64,000 bases of DNA, taken from NCBI GenBank assembly GCA_963210315.1, contig OY723275.1:2170001-2234000 (forward strand). Direction: 5' to 3'. Shown piece by piece: positions 18,286 to 28,929 of the stretch. The notes below the pieces were generated by a model. That model saw nothing but the letters and a program-made list of their open reading frames with translations. It was not told the DNA's origin and searched no databases. This stretch comes from Rhynchopus euleeides (taxonomy: Eukaryota; Euglenozoa; Diplonemea; Diplonemida; Diplonemidae). Position 1 is the first letter of the stretch, and each line of letters opens with the position of its first letter. The position numbers and the translations under genes were made by a program.

Positions 18286-18362
18286 AACATAAAATAAAAT
18301 AAAGTGCAATAAAATGCAGTAAAGTGCAGTAAAATGCAGTAAAGTGCAATAAAGTGCAGGAG
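18286..18362 (+). repeat. Short tandem array of TAAARTGCAG-type units
   Basis: About six units of roughly 11 bases (AGTAAAATGC or AGTAAAGTGC) stand in tandem after an A-rich lead-in (AAAATAAAAAACATAAAAT). A related array at 19032-19100 has the same orientation and the same A-rich lead-in. Confidence 0.7.
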
Positions 18363-19031
18363 AGCGTGTTGTAGGGGTGGCTCGGCGTGACGGTGGGCAG
18401 GACGCTGACCTGCCGTGCCAGGGGACCCTGATCCGCCCACTCTGGCCAACACAAGGCCACCAAGGCAGTACCCCCGCCAGGCCCGCCCTGCTGCTGTTCG
18501 GCATGCTTGATGCTGCTTCCGAGCGCCGGGGCCAATCAGGCAGCAGGCGCACCCCAGCACCGCAGGCGCAGCAGGGCGGACCAGCACGGCGGTGTGCGGT
18601 GGGCAGTCCACCTTCCTCGGACGTTGTACAGCTGAGCTGATCTGGCGTACGGGTTCTTCACCATCCCGTTCGGGGAGGCTGGACATCAGAGCGGACTGAA
18701 AGCACTCAAAGCAGGACTGAAGCCAGGCGGAGGCCGCACCGATCAGGTCCTGCTAACCCACCGACCCAACATAGGCAGGGCACATCCATCCCGGCCTGCA
18801 TTCTCTGCCGGAGCCTTGGTGCGTCCCTGTGACCTTCAGGAGAACCTCCGTGCAGGAGCGGTACTTTTTGCCATCTTCTGCGGGTTTGCGGCTGTCCGCA
18901 AACTTGCAGACGTGGCTGCACCTCTGTAAAGTGGGTGTGACTCCAGCATTTGGCCTGTCCATAGTGGTCCTCCCAGCTGTACGTATGCGAAGCCCAAGGC
19001 ACCACTCAGGACCATGCACTTTATCCAAAAA

Positions 19032-19100
19032 TCCGGAAAATAAAATACAATAAAATGCAGTAAAATGCAGTATAATAAAGTGCAGTAAAGTGCAGTAAAA
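19032..19100 (+). repeat. Second TAAARTGCAG-type tandem array
   Basis: This has the same unit as the array about 740 bases upstream (ATAAAATGCAG and ATAAAGTGCAG variants), about five or six copies, in the same orientation and preceded by a similar A-rich stretch. A run of about 17 C follows shortly after. Confidence 0.7.
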
Positions 19101-19234
19101 ATTTGCTGCCAGCCTTGCCCCCCCCCCCCCCCACGCACACACGCACCTGTGAAGCCTTTTTCAGAGTGCCAAAACGCTAAGGCGCTTTCACATTCTCTGT
19201 GAAACCACATGCCATTTATGATGCGTTTTGTGCT

Positions 19235-19267
<33 letters not shown>

Positions 19268-21269
19268 GTCTAGTTCCCCTCTGTACGTTGCTCACCCCTA
19301 CGTGGCCGCTTTGCTGCATCTGCCCCTCTAGATCAGGCACGTGCACAGCCTCGGCCACCATACCGAGGCTGCCTGCAAGGATCAAGCAGCACCCCCTAGC
19401 ACCCCTTCGACTCCCCACCACCACACCGGCGTGTCGTGACCCTCATGCGGCACAGGCGACAGAGCCTGCTGGCGCTATCGAGGTGCATGCCTCCACCCTG
19501 GCAGTGGCCTGTTCTGAAGGCGCGACGGGTGCCGGCCATCGGGGCGACGATCCGAGGCACTGCAGGAGCAGAGGGGGGTGTGGTGTGTGGGGGATCTGAA
19601 CCACGGCCTGGCCCTGCTAAGGGTTTTGCCGGGCTTCCGCATCTCCGCTGCCTACCCCCTCCCTGTGCTCCTCTCCACTTTTTTGGGGGGGGGGGGGGGT
19701 TTTTTCACTACACAACGCGCCGTAACGAAGACCCCTCCCCCCCTTTGAATTTGCCCCCTTCCCTTGGTATGCGCTCCCCCCACCCGAGCCGCGAGGAGGC
19801 GGCCTCCCTACCCATCACCCCTAGAATACAGTATGTACCCAGCGGGATCTGCCACACCAGGCGGAGACTCGACGCAGTGACCAGCATTTTGTTAGTTTTT
19901 ATTTGGAAAAAAAGAATGATCCCACCCCCCCCGTCCGCTTTTCTTGGGGATTTCTTGGGGGTTTATCCTCAAAAATTCCCCCCTTCACCCCCCCCTTGTT
20001 TTGCGACATTTAACGCCCCAACATCACACATCCCCCCTGCCCCCATTGTCAACACATTGTGCTGCGGCTGATCCTGGTATTGGCTGCTCTCCCCAAAGTC
20101 TTTTTCCCCCGGTTTGTATACAACCCCACCGACCCACCAAAACCCCCACCCCCCCACACACAACACGACACAAGACCCGAGCGTGAGCACTCTAGACTCT
20201 CTCTGACACACAACCTGCATAACGAGTGGAGGGAGGTGGTCTCGTCTCTCTGTACCTTACCTTTCTCTGCTGCGCTTTTTCAGTGTTTTTGCTCCCCAAC
20301 GGTAGTACCCCCCTCCTCCTGGCGAGGTCTTGCTTCTTGGAGGAGCATGTCTCTGACATGTTTCTCTCTGAGGAGTTCGTGTTCATTTCCACCCCCCCCC
20401 CCCGCTTTCCCCCCCTGCCATTCAAACCATCTCACACAGCAATATGCGTTATGTGGTGCCCCTGAGACAATGTGAGGGAAATACCTTGAGGTGCGGACCT
20501 CTACTCCACAGAGGTACAGCGTGCAGAACACGAAGAAGTGACTGCATGTGTGTGCCTCACAAAACCCACACACTGTGTCACACGTGTCACAGTGTGGGGC
20601 AGTGTGAAAAGGCCCCCGCTCCCCCCCCCCCCCCCCCACGGAAGAACTACGTTGATTGGCATCAGGGGATACCGCGCGTGATAGGTTTTGTCCCCCCACC
20701 CCCCCCTTTTATTGTTAGAGAACCTGTGTTCACCACATTTAAATTTTGATGACGGCGGGTGTGTGCCGGCTGTGGGGGGGCGTGTGCACCTCAAAAGCCA
20801 CCACCACCACGACCACCCCCCCCTCCCCTCGCCCGGACATTTGTCCACAAAAAGACAAAAGGAGGCGCTCTCGCGATCGCGCGGATTTACCTCTCCCGCT
20901 CTTTCTCCCTTCCTTTCATCACCGAAGCTGCGCCGCCACGCTCGACACCACGATAGAGTGTGGTGACCAGACTGCAACGCACTATAGTGATGTTGCTGTG
21001 TGTGCCCTCGACACCCCCCCTTTCCCCCCACCCCTCCAGGATGGGGAAACCAGCAGTTGTTAAGGAACAAACCGCCGCCCCCACAACTCCCCCCACCCCC
21101 TCTCCCACCCCTGTATCCTGCTCGACACCCCCGCTGTGCTGTGCTATATAGCCTCCCCCCTAGCCCCCCCCTCTTCTCGCTCTGCTCTGCTCTGCCAGCA
21201 GCCAATACCCCACCCCACGCCAGGCATGGGCTTGCTGAGTCGGGCACCACCACCACCAGCCACGGTGCC

Positions 21270-22604
21270 ATGCGCAGCCCATATGAGTATGACGTTGCTT
21301 CTCCAGAGAAGATCCGTGGCCTCGCAGGCGGGCGGCCTGTCTCCAGCCCCAACGACTACCCCTTTCGAGACAAGGATCCCTACCGTGCGGAGACCTCGGG
21401 GGTGCGGGCTGCGCTGGCCCTGGGGTGTCTGTGTGCCTTTGTGTGTGCTGCTGGCGGGGCGATGATCGCTGCCCACTATGCGCAGGGGCGGTACGACACG
21501 GAGGCCTGCCCAGGGGATTGCTTCAACGGGCTGTGCGACGGGCAGCGCTGCAGACGGTGCCATGTGCGGGGGTGCTGCGAGGCGAAGGTTGTCGGCACTC
21601 TCGTCTTCGCGGGGCACTGCACGGAGAAGCCTGCGACGTACTTCTACCTCGGCCTGGTGATGTCGTGCTGCTCGGGTGCCATCCTGCTGGCCATGCTGTG
21701 CTACTTCGGCAGCTGCCGCCGGTGCCGCGAGACGAACTGCAGGAGCTGCTGCCCCCGGATGATCCCCCTGTTCCCCATGTGGCGGAGGCAGAGGCACAGC
21801 ACCCGCCCCCAAGGGGCGCACCCCGAACCACCGCCCAGCGGGATGGAGCTGTCGCCCAGCCCCGCCCAAGCAGGCCGCGATGTGAGGAGCCGGTTTCCCC
21901 CGCCGCCGCCGGCGCCCCAGCTGCAGGTGATGTCGCCCCGCTTTGCGGTGTCGGTGTCACCGCCTGCGGGGCACGCGGCGCACCCCGCAGTGCGGATGCA
22001 GGGGCAGAGCCTCCGCCCGCAGGGCATGCCGTATCTCAAGGTGGCGCCGCGGCGTCCGGAGGCCCGGCCACCCCCGCCTCGGACATTGATAACCACACCG
22101 CCACAGCCTGTGATTGTGACGCCTGCAGCACCGCCGGATGAGCCCGAGGATGAGGAGGGTGGTGCCGAGGGTGTGGTGCGTGCTGCTGCCTGTCGGGGTG
22201 TGACGCCGTCGGAGCTGCTGACGTACCTCCAGCAGCAGCACGGGGGTGATGCCACTGGAGGGAAGGCGAAGCAGCAGGAGGACAACGTCGAGACCCCACC
22301 CTCCGACAGGTGCTTCCCTGGCACCCCATCTGTTGCGACGCCGCCTGCGGAGGCGCCCAGCAGCAGGGCTGGGCTGCCCACGCCGCAGGTGGGCACACCT
22401 ACGCCCCTGCCCAGCAGCTTGCGAGGGGGTGGTGTGGCACTGTCGCCGTCGCGCACACCGGCAGCGCCGGCGTCTCTGTCGCCAAGGAGGGTTGATTTCG
22501 ACGAGAGTGTGGTTGCGGCCCCTTCGCAGCATGTGTCAGGCGGTGCAGCAGAGGCGGCGCAGACCTTCGAAGACCTGCCGATTGAGCTGCTTCCCGTTGA
22601 GTAG
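21270..22604 (+). CDS. Two-pass membrane protein with Cys-rich loop and long Pro-rich tail, 444 aa
   Basis: I do not recognise a family. The start at 21270 is the first ATG after a possible CACCAG acceptor. An out-of-frame ATG at 21226 lies upstream. Residues 1-44 are polar. There are two hydrophobic segments, about 45-70 (VRAALALGCLCAFVCAAGGA and on) and 123-148 (YFYLGLVMSCCSGAILLAML). The loop between them has eight Cys in a dense pattern (CPGDCFNGLC, then CRRCHVRGCC), like a small disulfide-bonded extracellular module. More Cys follow the second segment (CRRCRETNCRSCC) and could be palmitoylated. Residues about 170-444 are Pro/Ala/Ser-rich, presumably cytosolic and disordered, with many SP/TP sites. 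A surface or flagellar membrane protein is possible but is only inference. Confidence 0.65.
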   Translation: MRSPYEYDVASPEKIRGLAGGRPVSSPNDYPFRDKDPYRAETSGVRAALALGCLCAFVCAAGGAMIAAHYAQGRYDTEACPGDCFNGLCDGQRCRRCHVRGCCEAKVVGTLVFAGHCTEKPATYFYLGLVMSCCSGAILLAMLCYFGSCRRCRETNCRSCCPRMIPLFPMWRRQRHSTRPQGAHPEPPPSGMELSPSPAQAGRDVRSRFPPPPPAPQLQVMSPRFAVSVSPPAGHAAHPAVRMQGQSLRPQGMPYLKVAPRRPEARPPPPRTLITTPPQPVIVTPAAPPDEPEDEEGGAEGVVRAAACRGVTPSELLTYLQQQHGGDATGGKAKQQEDNVETPPSDRCFPGTPSVATPPAEAPSSRAGLPTPQVGTPTPLPSSLRGGGVALSPSRTPAAPASLSPRRVDFDESVVAAPSQHVSGGAAEAAQTFEDLPIELLPVE

Positions 22605-23168
22605 GTGGGGGAGGGGAGGGGGGGAGAAGGGTGGGTGGGTGGGTGGGTGGGTGTTGGTGCGGAGTCTAGCCTGAGTGTACGTTAGATCGTAGAGGTGTTG
22701 AGTCTCGTTGTATTTTTGTAGACACGTCAGCCCCGTGAGCCAAATAAAAATGCTAAGGCGTTAGAGGGGTGGGCTGATTAGCTGTTTGGGGAGATGGTTT
22801 TGTTGCCGGCCCCTGTGGCCCAGACACCCCCTTATCCCCCCCCCCCCCCCCCCCGTCTTCAACAGCCAGTGGCAGTGTGACGCTGCCTCCGGCATCGATA
22901 GCTTCTCGGTGCCCAACCCCTCCCCCATGCCTCGGCCCCACGTCTTGCAGGGTGTTGCTTGCCCGTGTGTTGCTGCCGTCTTGCTGACTTGTGTTGCCCA
23001 CACCCTCACAGCCAGGCCCTCCTGGGCAGCCGCCTCTTGTTTTTTACACTAACGTTGGACGGGTGTGGGCGCACCCCGTGCGGGGTCTTCTCATCAGAGT
23101 AAGTAGGTCGCGCCGGTAGTGGCGCAGGCGCGGCGGCGGCCTTGCTGCGCTGCAGGTAGAGAGCAGTG
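22605..23168. other. Intergenic, no gene seen
   Basis: No gene is supported. A (GGGT)n-like run follows the stop at about 22631-22653, and an 18-base C run lies near 22837-22854. Sequence upstream of the kinase start has several AG acceptors (for example GCGCAG and GCTGCAG between 23120 and 23155). Confidence 0.45.
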
Positions 23169-26049
23169 ATGGAGGACCAGTCAGGGGGATTCATAGAAAT
23201 CCGGCAGTGCCACACTGTCAGGGAGCTCGGCAAGGGGTCATTCGGCTCCGTCTCGTTAGGTATGGTGCAGTTGTGCTTGGCCTTACTGGGGGGGGTCAAA
23301 TAGTACTACCGGGTAGTACTAATAGGCGGGACCGCTTGCCTAAATTGTGAAAATGTAGATAAATGGTAATTGGTGCGAATGAGTCACTTTTATGACCCCC
23401 AGGTCGCCAAAACGCTGTTTATCGGCATGTTTGGAATCCGTACGGATTGTGATGGGGTCATTTCAGTTGTGAGTTGCCTAATTTCAACCTTGTTTATGGG
23501 TTGGCTTCCGGGCCAAAGACCCTCCAGAGGTTCAATGGGATCCAAGGGGATCATACACATGCAGATCCCTTCGCCGGTACACTACCGACACCCAGTAAAC
23601 ACCCGCGTCACTGGTGTTCAACACGGCGGCGAATCACGTGTCGCGCGCCGTGCTCGAGAGGGCCCCACCTCGCTCGGCGGGGTGGAAGGGGCGTCTCTTG
23701 AGGTCGATGACCTGCTTGCAGAGGCTCAAGCGAGACCAAAGGATCGTTAGGCCATGCTTTCACACCGAGGATCGGTACTGAAGATCATGTATCGAGCAAG
23801 CTTTTACCCTTATGCTCTACGTGAGATTTCTGTTCTCACTGAGCTTGCTTAGGACACCTGCGTTAATGTGTAACAGAGTGTGCCGCCCCAACGAAACTCC
23901 CCACCTGACTGGTGTCTCCAAACGAGGACTCACTAGCTAACGCCAGTTTGTCGCTAGACAACCTCCCCCACAGCCAGTGCCCCCATGCAGGTTACTGCGT
24001 ACTGCAGCTCTTCCTTGCGATCGCTTCAAGGTTCGCCAGGTCATGACGGGTCACATTTCGGGAGAGTTGTGTGGGAGAAACGGGTTGGACGGGTTCTTAT
24101 GTATCCGATGGTCCGCGGTGGTTGGCAGTGCTGCTCTTCAGAGCGTGGCGTTGATTACCAGCTCAGCCAGGAGGCTCGGTGCAACGATTTTTCTCAGCGG
24201 CATGCCCCTACTACAGGGGCAACAGTCTTAGAAAGGGGAAAAATGAGCAAAAAGGGGGGTAGTACTAATATACTGGAAAAACAATCTATTTTGAAAAACC
24301 CGGGGGGTAGTTGTATTTGAGGGGGTAGTTGTATTTAAAGGGGTAGTACAATTTGACCCCCCCCAGTAATGTGTTTGTTGCGTGAGGTTGAGGGGCGAAT
24401 CACGGGGCGCGTTGCACGGGGGGTATCCGGTTGAAGAGCAACAGAGGTACTGGCATCACGATGAGCACGCATTGCGGCCCGGCTGGCTTTGTCTACGAAC
24501 TTATCCCACCGAAAGCGTGCGGCACTGCAGGTTAACAAGATGCAGGAGCGTTTGGATACACGCGATCACTGTGGGCTCGTCGTTGCACACGCGAGTGATG
24601 AAATCAATCAACTTTACTATACGTTCGGTGACCCAGTGGTCGGCCTGCGCCATTTCTACAATGCTCCGTGCGAGCGTGTGGGCCCGAACGCGGTAGCGGT
24701 TAAGCGCGTCCCGCAAGTCTTCGAAGACCCACTTTGCATGGCGAAGGAACGCTTCGCGCTCGAACGCAGCAACGAGACAGCGTTCAAAGCAGGCCAGTCT
24801 TTCGGAGACCGTGCCGCAGTTTGCCATTCTGGTGACACGGCGTGTCCCCTGTCCGCAACCACCAAAGGCAGCCAACTGCATCCCGCCCAATAAAGGGATA
24901 AACGTGCAGTCGTACATCGCATTCGGGGTGTCGCATAGCCAACACCGCACCCTCACACCCCCACACCCTCACAGCTCTGCGGCCAGATGGAAAGTTTGTT
25001 GCAGTGAAACGGGTGAAGGTGAGTAAAGACGAAGGGGCCGGTGCGCAAGTGACCGATTTTGTGAAGGAAGTCGGTGTGATGAAGATGTGCAAGCACAAGA
25101 ACATCGTCGAGTACTTCGGGAGCTCGTATGAGGAGACTGTGTCGGAGTTCGTGCTCATGATCTTCCAGGAGTACGTGACCGGCGGTTCGGCGTCCACTCT
25201 GTGCAAGTCCCTGCAGCAACAACGAGTCCAGTTCCCGGATCCTGACTTTGACGAGGACGTCAACGGCATTCCGTACGAGCCGCTGCGAGTGTTCAGCAGG
25301 CACATCACTGAGGGCCTGGAGTACCTCCACGGGAAGGACATTGGTATGTGCTGTTGCCCTGCCGCTGCATGCAACACCTCTCCCTGCAGCGCACCGCGAC
25401 CTGAAGGGCGACAACGTGCTCATCTCCCATGACACTGGTGTGGCAAAGCTTGCGGACTTTGGTGCCGCACACTCGCTGCACGCAACAATGGCGGGCCGCA
25501 ACAACTCCGTTGCGAAAACCTTCATCGGCACACCCTACTGGATGGCGCCCGAGGTGATCGTGACCGATGGTGGCTACGATGCCCAGAAGGCCGACATCTG
25601 GTCTCTTGGGTGCACAGTGGCGGAAATGTGGACGGGTATGCCGCCTTGTCCTCATGTAGTGGCGTAGAAATAGGAGGGCTCGTAAAAGGGTGGGCCTTGA
25701 CACATACGCGCCAAACAATGCCCAACACCCCACCACCCTTTCCCCCGCCTTCTCCCTCAGGTGCGTCGCCATGGAAGCCGCAAAAGCAGCTGATGACGAC
25801 TGTCTACGCCATCGCAAAGTGCCGAGACTGGCCCGACAACATCCCGAAGGCAAAATGCCCTGACCTGGTATGACACATTTTGTGTATTGACACGCCGTAC
25901 AAGGTCCAACACATTCGAAACAACATTTCACACACCCTTCCACTGCACAGCTAAAGGAGTTCCTGAACATCTGCTTCGTGACCGACCCGAAGCAGCGGTC
26001 ATCTTCCACGCGACTCCTTCAAACGCCATTCCTGAACCATCCGTACTAG
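23169..26049 (+). CDS. STE/MAP3K-like protein kinase, five exons, 303 aa
   Basis: This kinase is visible only after splicing. Exons: 23169-23259, 24975-25343, 25390-25635, 25761-25867, 25951-26049. Introns are 1,715, 46, 125 and 83 bases; all start GTATG and end CAG, and every junction keeps frame. The spliced protein has a full set of kinase motifs: glycine loop GKGSFGSV (21-28), ATP-anchoring Lys in FVAVKRVKV (Lys42), catalytic loop HRDLKGDN (155-162), DFG (176-178), and [12 protein letters not shown] (197-208), a signature of STE/MAP3K and Ste20 kinases. It continues [16 protein letters not shown] and ends [28 protein letters not shown] argues for a Ser/Thr kinase. At 303 residues it is almost only a catalytic domain with no visible regulatory region. 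Intron 1 is far longer than the others because transposon sequence has inserted in it. Confidence 0.9.
23286..24366. mobile_element. TA-flanked DNA transposon (1,081 bp) in kinase intron 1
   Basis: Terminal inverted repeats of 25 bases with one mismatch bound the element: CTGGGGGGGGTCAAAT at the left and the complement of CTGGGGGGGGTCAAAT at the right, each continuing to a GTACTACC word. TA lies directly outside both ends (23284-23285 and 24367-24368), as a Tc1/mariner-type target duplication would. Words related to GGTAGTACTAATA recur just inside both ends. No transposase motif is visible, so it is probably non-autonomous. It carries a 41-base module shared with the element at 2.2-2.8 kb. 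It lies wholly inside an intron and should be removed with it. Confidence 0.82.
24501..24956 (-). pseudogene. Antisense ORF in kinase intron 1, possible remnant gene
   Basis: A 151-residue open frame lies on the minus strand between the transposon and exon 2. Its composition is unlike the low-complexity shadows elsewhere: it is helical and amphipathic ([18 protein letters not shown], then [15 protein letters not shown]). A second minus-strand frame at 24335-24538 begins where it ends ([15 protein letters not shown]) and may continue it after a frameshift. I recognise no family. It could be a relic of a mobile element that lengthened the intron, since about 630 bases of intron remain after the transposon is subtracted. 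It could also be chance. Confidence 0.25.
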
Positions 26050-28929
26050 AGCGCCTCTTGAGGGTCACGCCGTTGCCAGGAGGCAATGCCATGTGTGTGT
26101 GTATCGTCGTGGTGTGGTGGTGTGGGGCGTCTGATGGCACCAGTGCAAAAAACAAGTGTTGTTTTGCCCCTCGAGAACTATTTTTATCTTTTTTTGGAAT
26201 TATCTTCCGTTGGGAGGTGAGGGGTTGGGGGGGGGGGGAAGGGACACCTGCGATTAAAAAGGCCCGCCCAACAGTCCACACACAGCCCCCCCCCCCCCTG
26301 TGTTGTCGAACAGTGCAGATCAGACCTCAAGAGCAATACGCTCTGTGCTTCGTTCTACACCAAAACGTTCGACTCGAAGGTTCACATGTGTCTGATCGAG
26401 TCAACTGCGACCCGTGACCCACACACACACACTGGGGGAGATTTCACGCTTTGCAGCCTGTGACTGCATTACTCCAACAATTCAATAAACAGAGATTCAC
26501 TGCCTCAGTCGTCTCTGCATACGTAGCCGTCGACACCCAAACTAAGAGGCTTTGGGCTCTGTTGATAGTAGCGCCTTTGGTTCCCTGCAAGTGTCTTTCG
26601 CGGATGCTATTCGATGCCAGCTCGCTAACCCAATATTGCCTACGCGTAAAGTGCAGAACACTGGCACACCGGGAGCATAACCCCCCCCCCCTTTTTCACG
26701 CACCCACACGATATTGCGTGGCCATGACCCTCGCAGGTTCTACCCGCTCGAAAAGTGGCAACCAACACCCCCCCACACACACACACTACACGAACCAGCA
26801 CCCACCCCCCCCCCCCCAGTCACCTTCAGCAAATCCTGATGGGTCAAGGTTGCCCAGCCCGCGCTCTTCGTCAGGCCCCGGCCTGTCGAAACGGTAAACA
26901 TAATACCCCCCACCCCACCCCACCCCCACCCCCCCCCCCCATCCCCCCCGTCCCCGTATCCCTACCCGCCAGAGAGGCACGATGGGTCGTTCTGCTGTAT
27001 TTTTCTCGTGTGATTTATTTTGCTGCTTCTCTTTGTCGTGGCAAGGCACGCCATCACACACACATACACGCATGCAGTGGGACATTGTATTGTTCTGCAC
27101 CAGGCTGGCTCGCTTAAACCCCGTGGGAGTGCGAATGAACTGAGTTCATTTTGGAGGGCGGTTTGTGCAGCCACACACACCTCTCGACTCTCACAAATGC
27201 GTGGTGGAGAACAATACCTTTGCGAGAACACAACAAGGGCGAGGGTGATGGGAGGGGGGGTTGGTTGGCGGCGGCGGTAAAGGGGGAGGGGGGCATTTTC
27301 AACCAGCGCCCACCCCCCCGACCCGCCCCCACACCCCGCCTTCCGGCCCCCCCCTCTCTCTCTCTCTCCCTTCTTCCTCATTCCCCCCCCCTTCTTCCTC
27401 CCCAAGTTTTTCTGTGTGCGCCGTTCAACAGTAATTGAAGAAGCAAACCAAATAAAGGACATGTCCCCCCCCCTTGTTTGATTGGCTGTATTTGTGACCC
27501 CCCCCGCCTCCGTTCCCCCCCCCCCTCCTGGGTTAGCAAAACCTTCAACGCTGCCAGTGATATAATGGGACACCGACAGCAATCGTCGTCATAATCGCTC
27601 GACCGACCCGTTCATCGTCGGCAACAGTCCCTGGTCCGGGGTGGGTTGGGGGTGTGCCTGTGTCCTGAGGCCTGAGTCGGCTGACTGTGGTACTTTGTGA
27701 ATGATTTATTGTGGGCAGAACACGCAAAAAAATTATCACCCGCTCGGGCTGAGAAGTGTGTTACGCCTCAAAAAGGAGCTGTGTGGCAAACCGCAAATGC
27801 GGGGGGGGGGGGGGGGGTGTGTGTGGGGGAGAGGGGGGGGTTTTTTTCCATCCGTTTTGTCAGACTTTTTGTCTCCGGTTTCCCCTGCCAAAAAATGTTT
27901 TTTAGATCTGTGACCTGTCACCCCGCCCCGCAAACCACCCCCCCCCCCCTTTTTCCCACGGGGTTCTTCCGCGAGCCCCCCCCCCCCCCCCCACCAACCG
28001 AGGCGCGCTCCTTTCCTCCAGATCTGCCTCACCCACACCGGCAAACCCGCCAGGTCCGGCGCGCGCCGTTCGCACCCCACTCCCACCCCTCACCCCCTTT
28101 TAGCTGACCCTGCCTGGTTTCAAGCGGAGGTGGTTGGTTGCACCGCCCCTCATCTCTCCCCCCCCACCTACCCACAACACGAGAACTTATTTATATTAGT
28201 GTCGAGCATGTCGAGCGCTTGCTCGGAGTGTGATCGCCACTGTGTACACGCACCCCTTTACTTCCGCCTTCTCCCGACCAAGCATGACAGCTCCTCAGGG
28301 AGCTGGAGATTAATTGGCAACTGTCGGTGGGGTTGCAGGGGGGGGCGGGGTGCATCGCGTGCGGGAGGGGTACAAGGCTGGGGGGAGTTGTGGGTGGTGG
28401 GGGGGGGGTGGGGACGAAAGCTCAAATAAGAAGAGGCAAAAAAATGAAAGCGGCGCAAAAAAATTAGCCGGGGGGGGAGGGGGGGGGGACACACACAAAA
28501 ATGGGAGGGGGGGGTGAGCACAGTAAGCAAAGCTGAGGGAAAAACGTGGACAAAAAAGCGGTGTTCGCAAAAAAAATTGCGGATGTCGGTGTGGTGGGAT
28601 GTGTGTGTGTGAGTTTGTGTTGGAACGGGAGGTAGGGGGGGGGGGGGTGATTTGCGATGTGCGTTGTCTGCCCATCGTGAAGTCCCCGCGAGACCCACAC
28701 CATTTGAACTTCCCTATCACACCCCCGCATCCCATCCACAACGGCTTTGGCGCACAAATTCTCTCGGGGGGGAATATTTTCGTGCGCTCAACAAAAAGTA
28801 GTCCGGAACTGTTCTCCCACAGTTGCTGGACAGGGTGTCTACAATACAGCGAAAGGAGTACGGTTTTCTGCCCCACACTGTGTCAAACTGCTCACCCACG
28901 GCACGCCCCACACCAGGTGTCACGTGGCC
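26050..28929. other. 2.9-kb intergenic region, no convincing gene
   Basis: I see no domain or coherent exon chain. The region is full of C runs and G runs (about 26228, 26286, 26810, 26930, 27515, 27800, 27990, 28470, 28637) and CA-rich stretches. The last 250 bases are pyrimidine-rich and end CACACCAG (28916), the likely acceptor for the next gene. Confidence 0.4.

Larger units (their letters stand above)
17649..21269. other. 3.6-kb intergenic region, no convincing gene
   Basis: I found no frame with a recognisable domain or believable exon structure. Contents: a small tandem array at 18286-18362 and its relative at 19032-19100 (annotated separately), a CT repeat at about 19237-19266, G and C homopolymers of 10-18 bases (about 18240, 19120, 19685, 20395, 20620), and pyrimidine-rich sequence over the last 1.2 kb. 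An ATG at 21226 precedes the next gene out of frame. An untranslated or noncoding transcript, or a small gene, could be hidden here. Confidence 0.4.

Noticed and set aside
20501..21352. Minus-strand ORF of 283 codons rich in Gly and Trp
   Set aside because: It is the complement of C-rich intergenic sequence and overlaps the start of the two-pass membrane gene; low complexity only.
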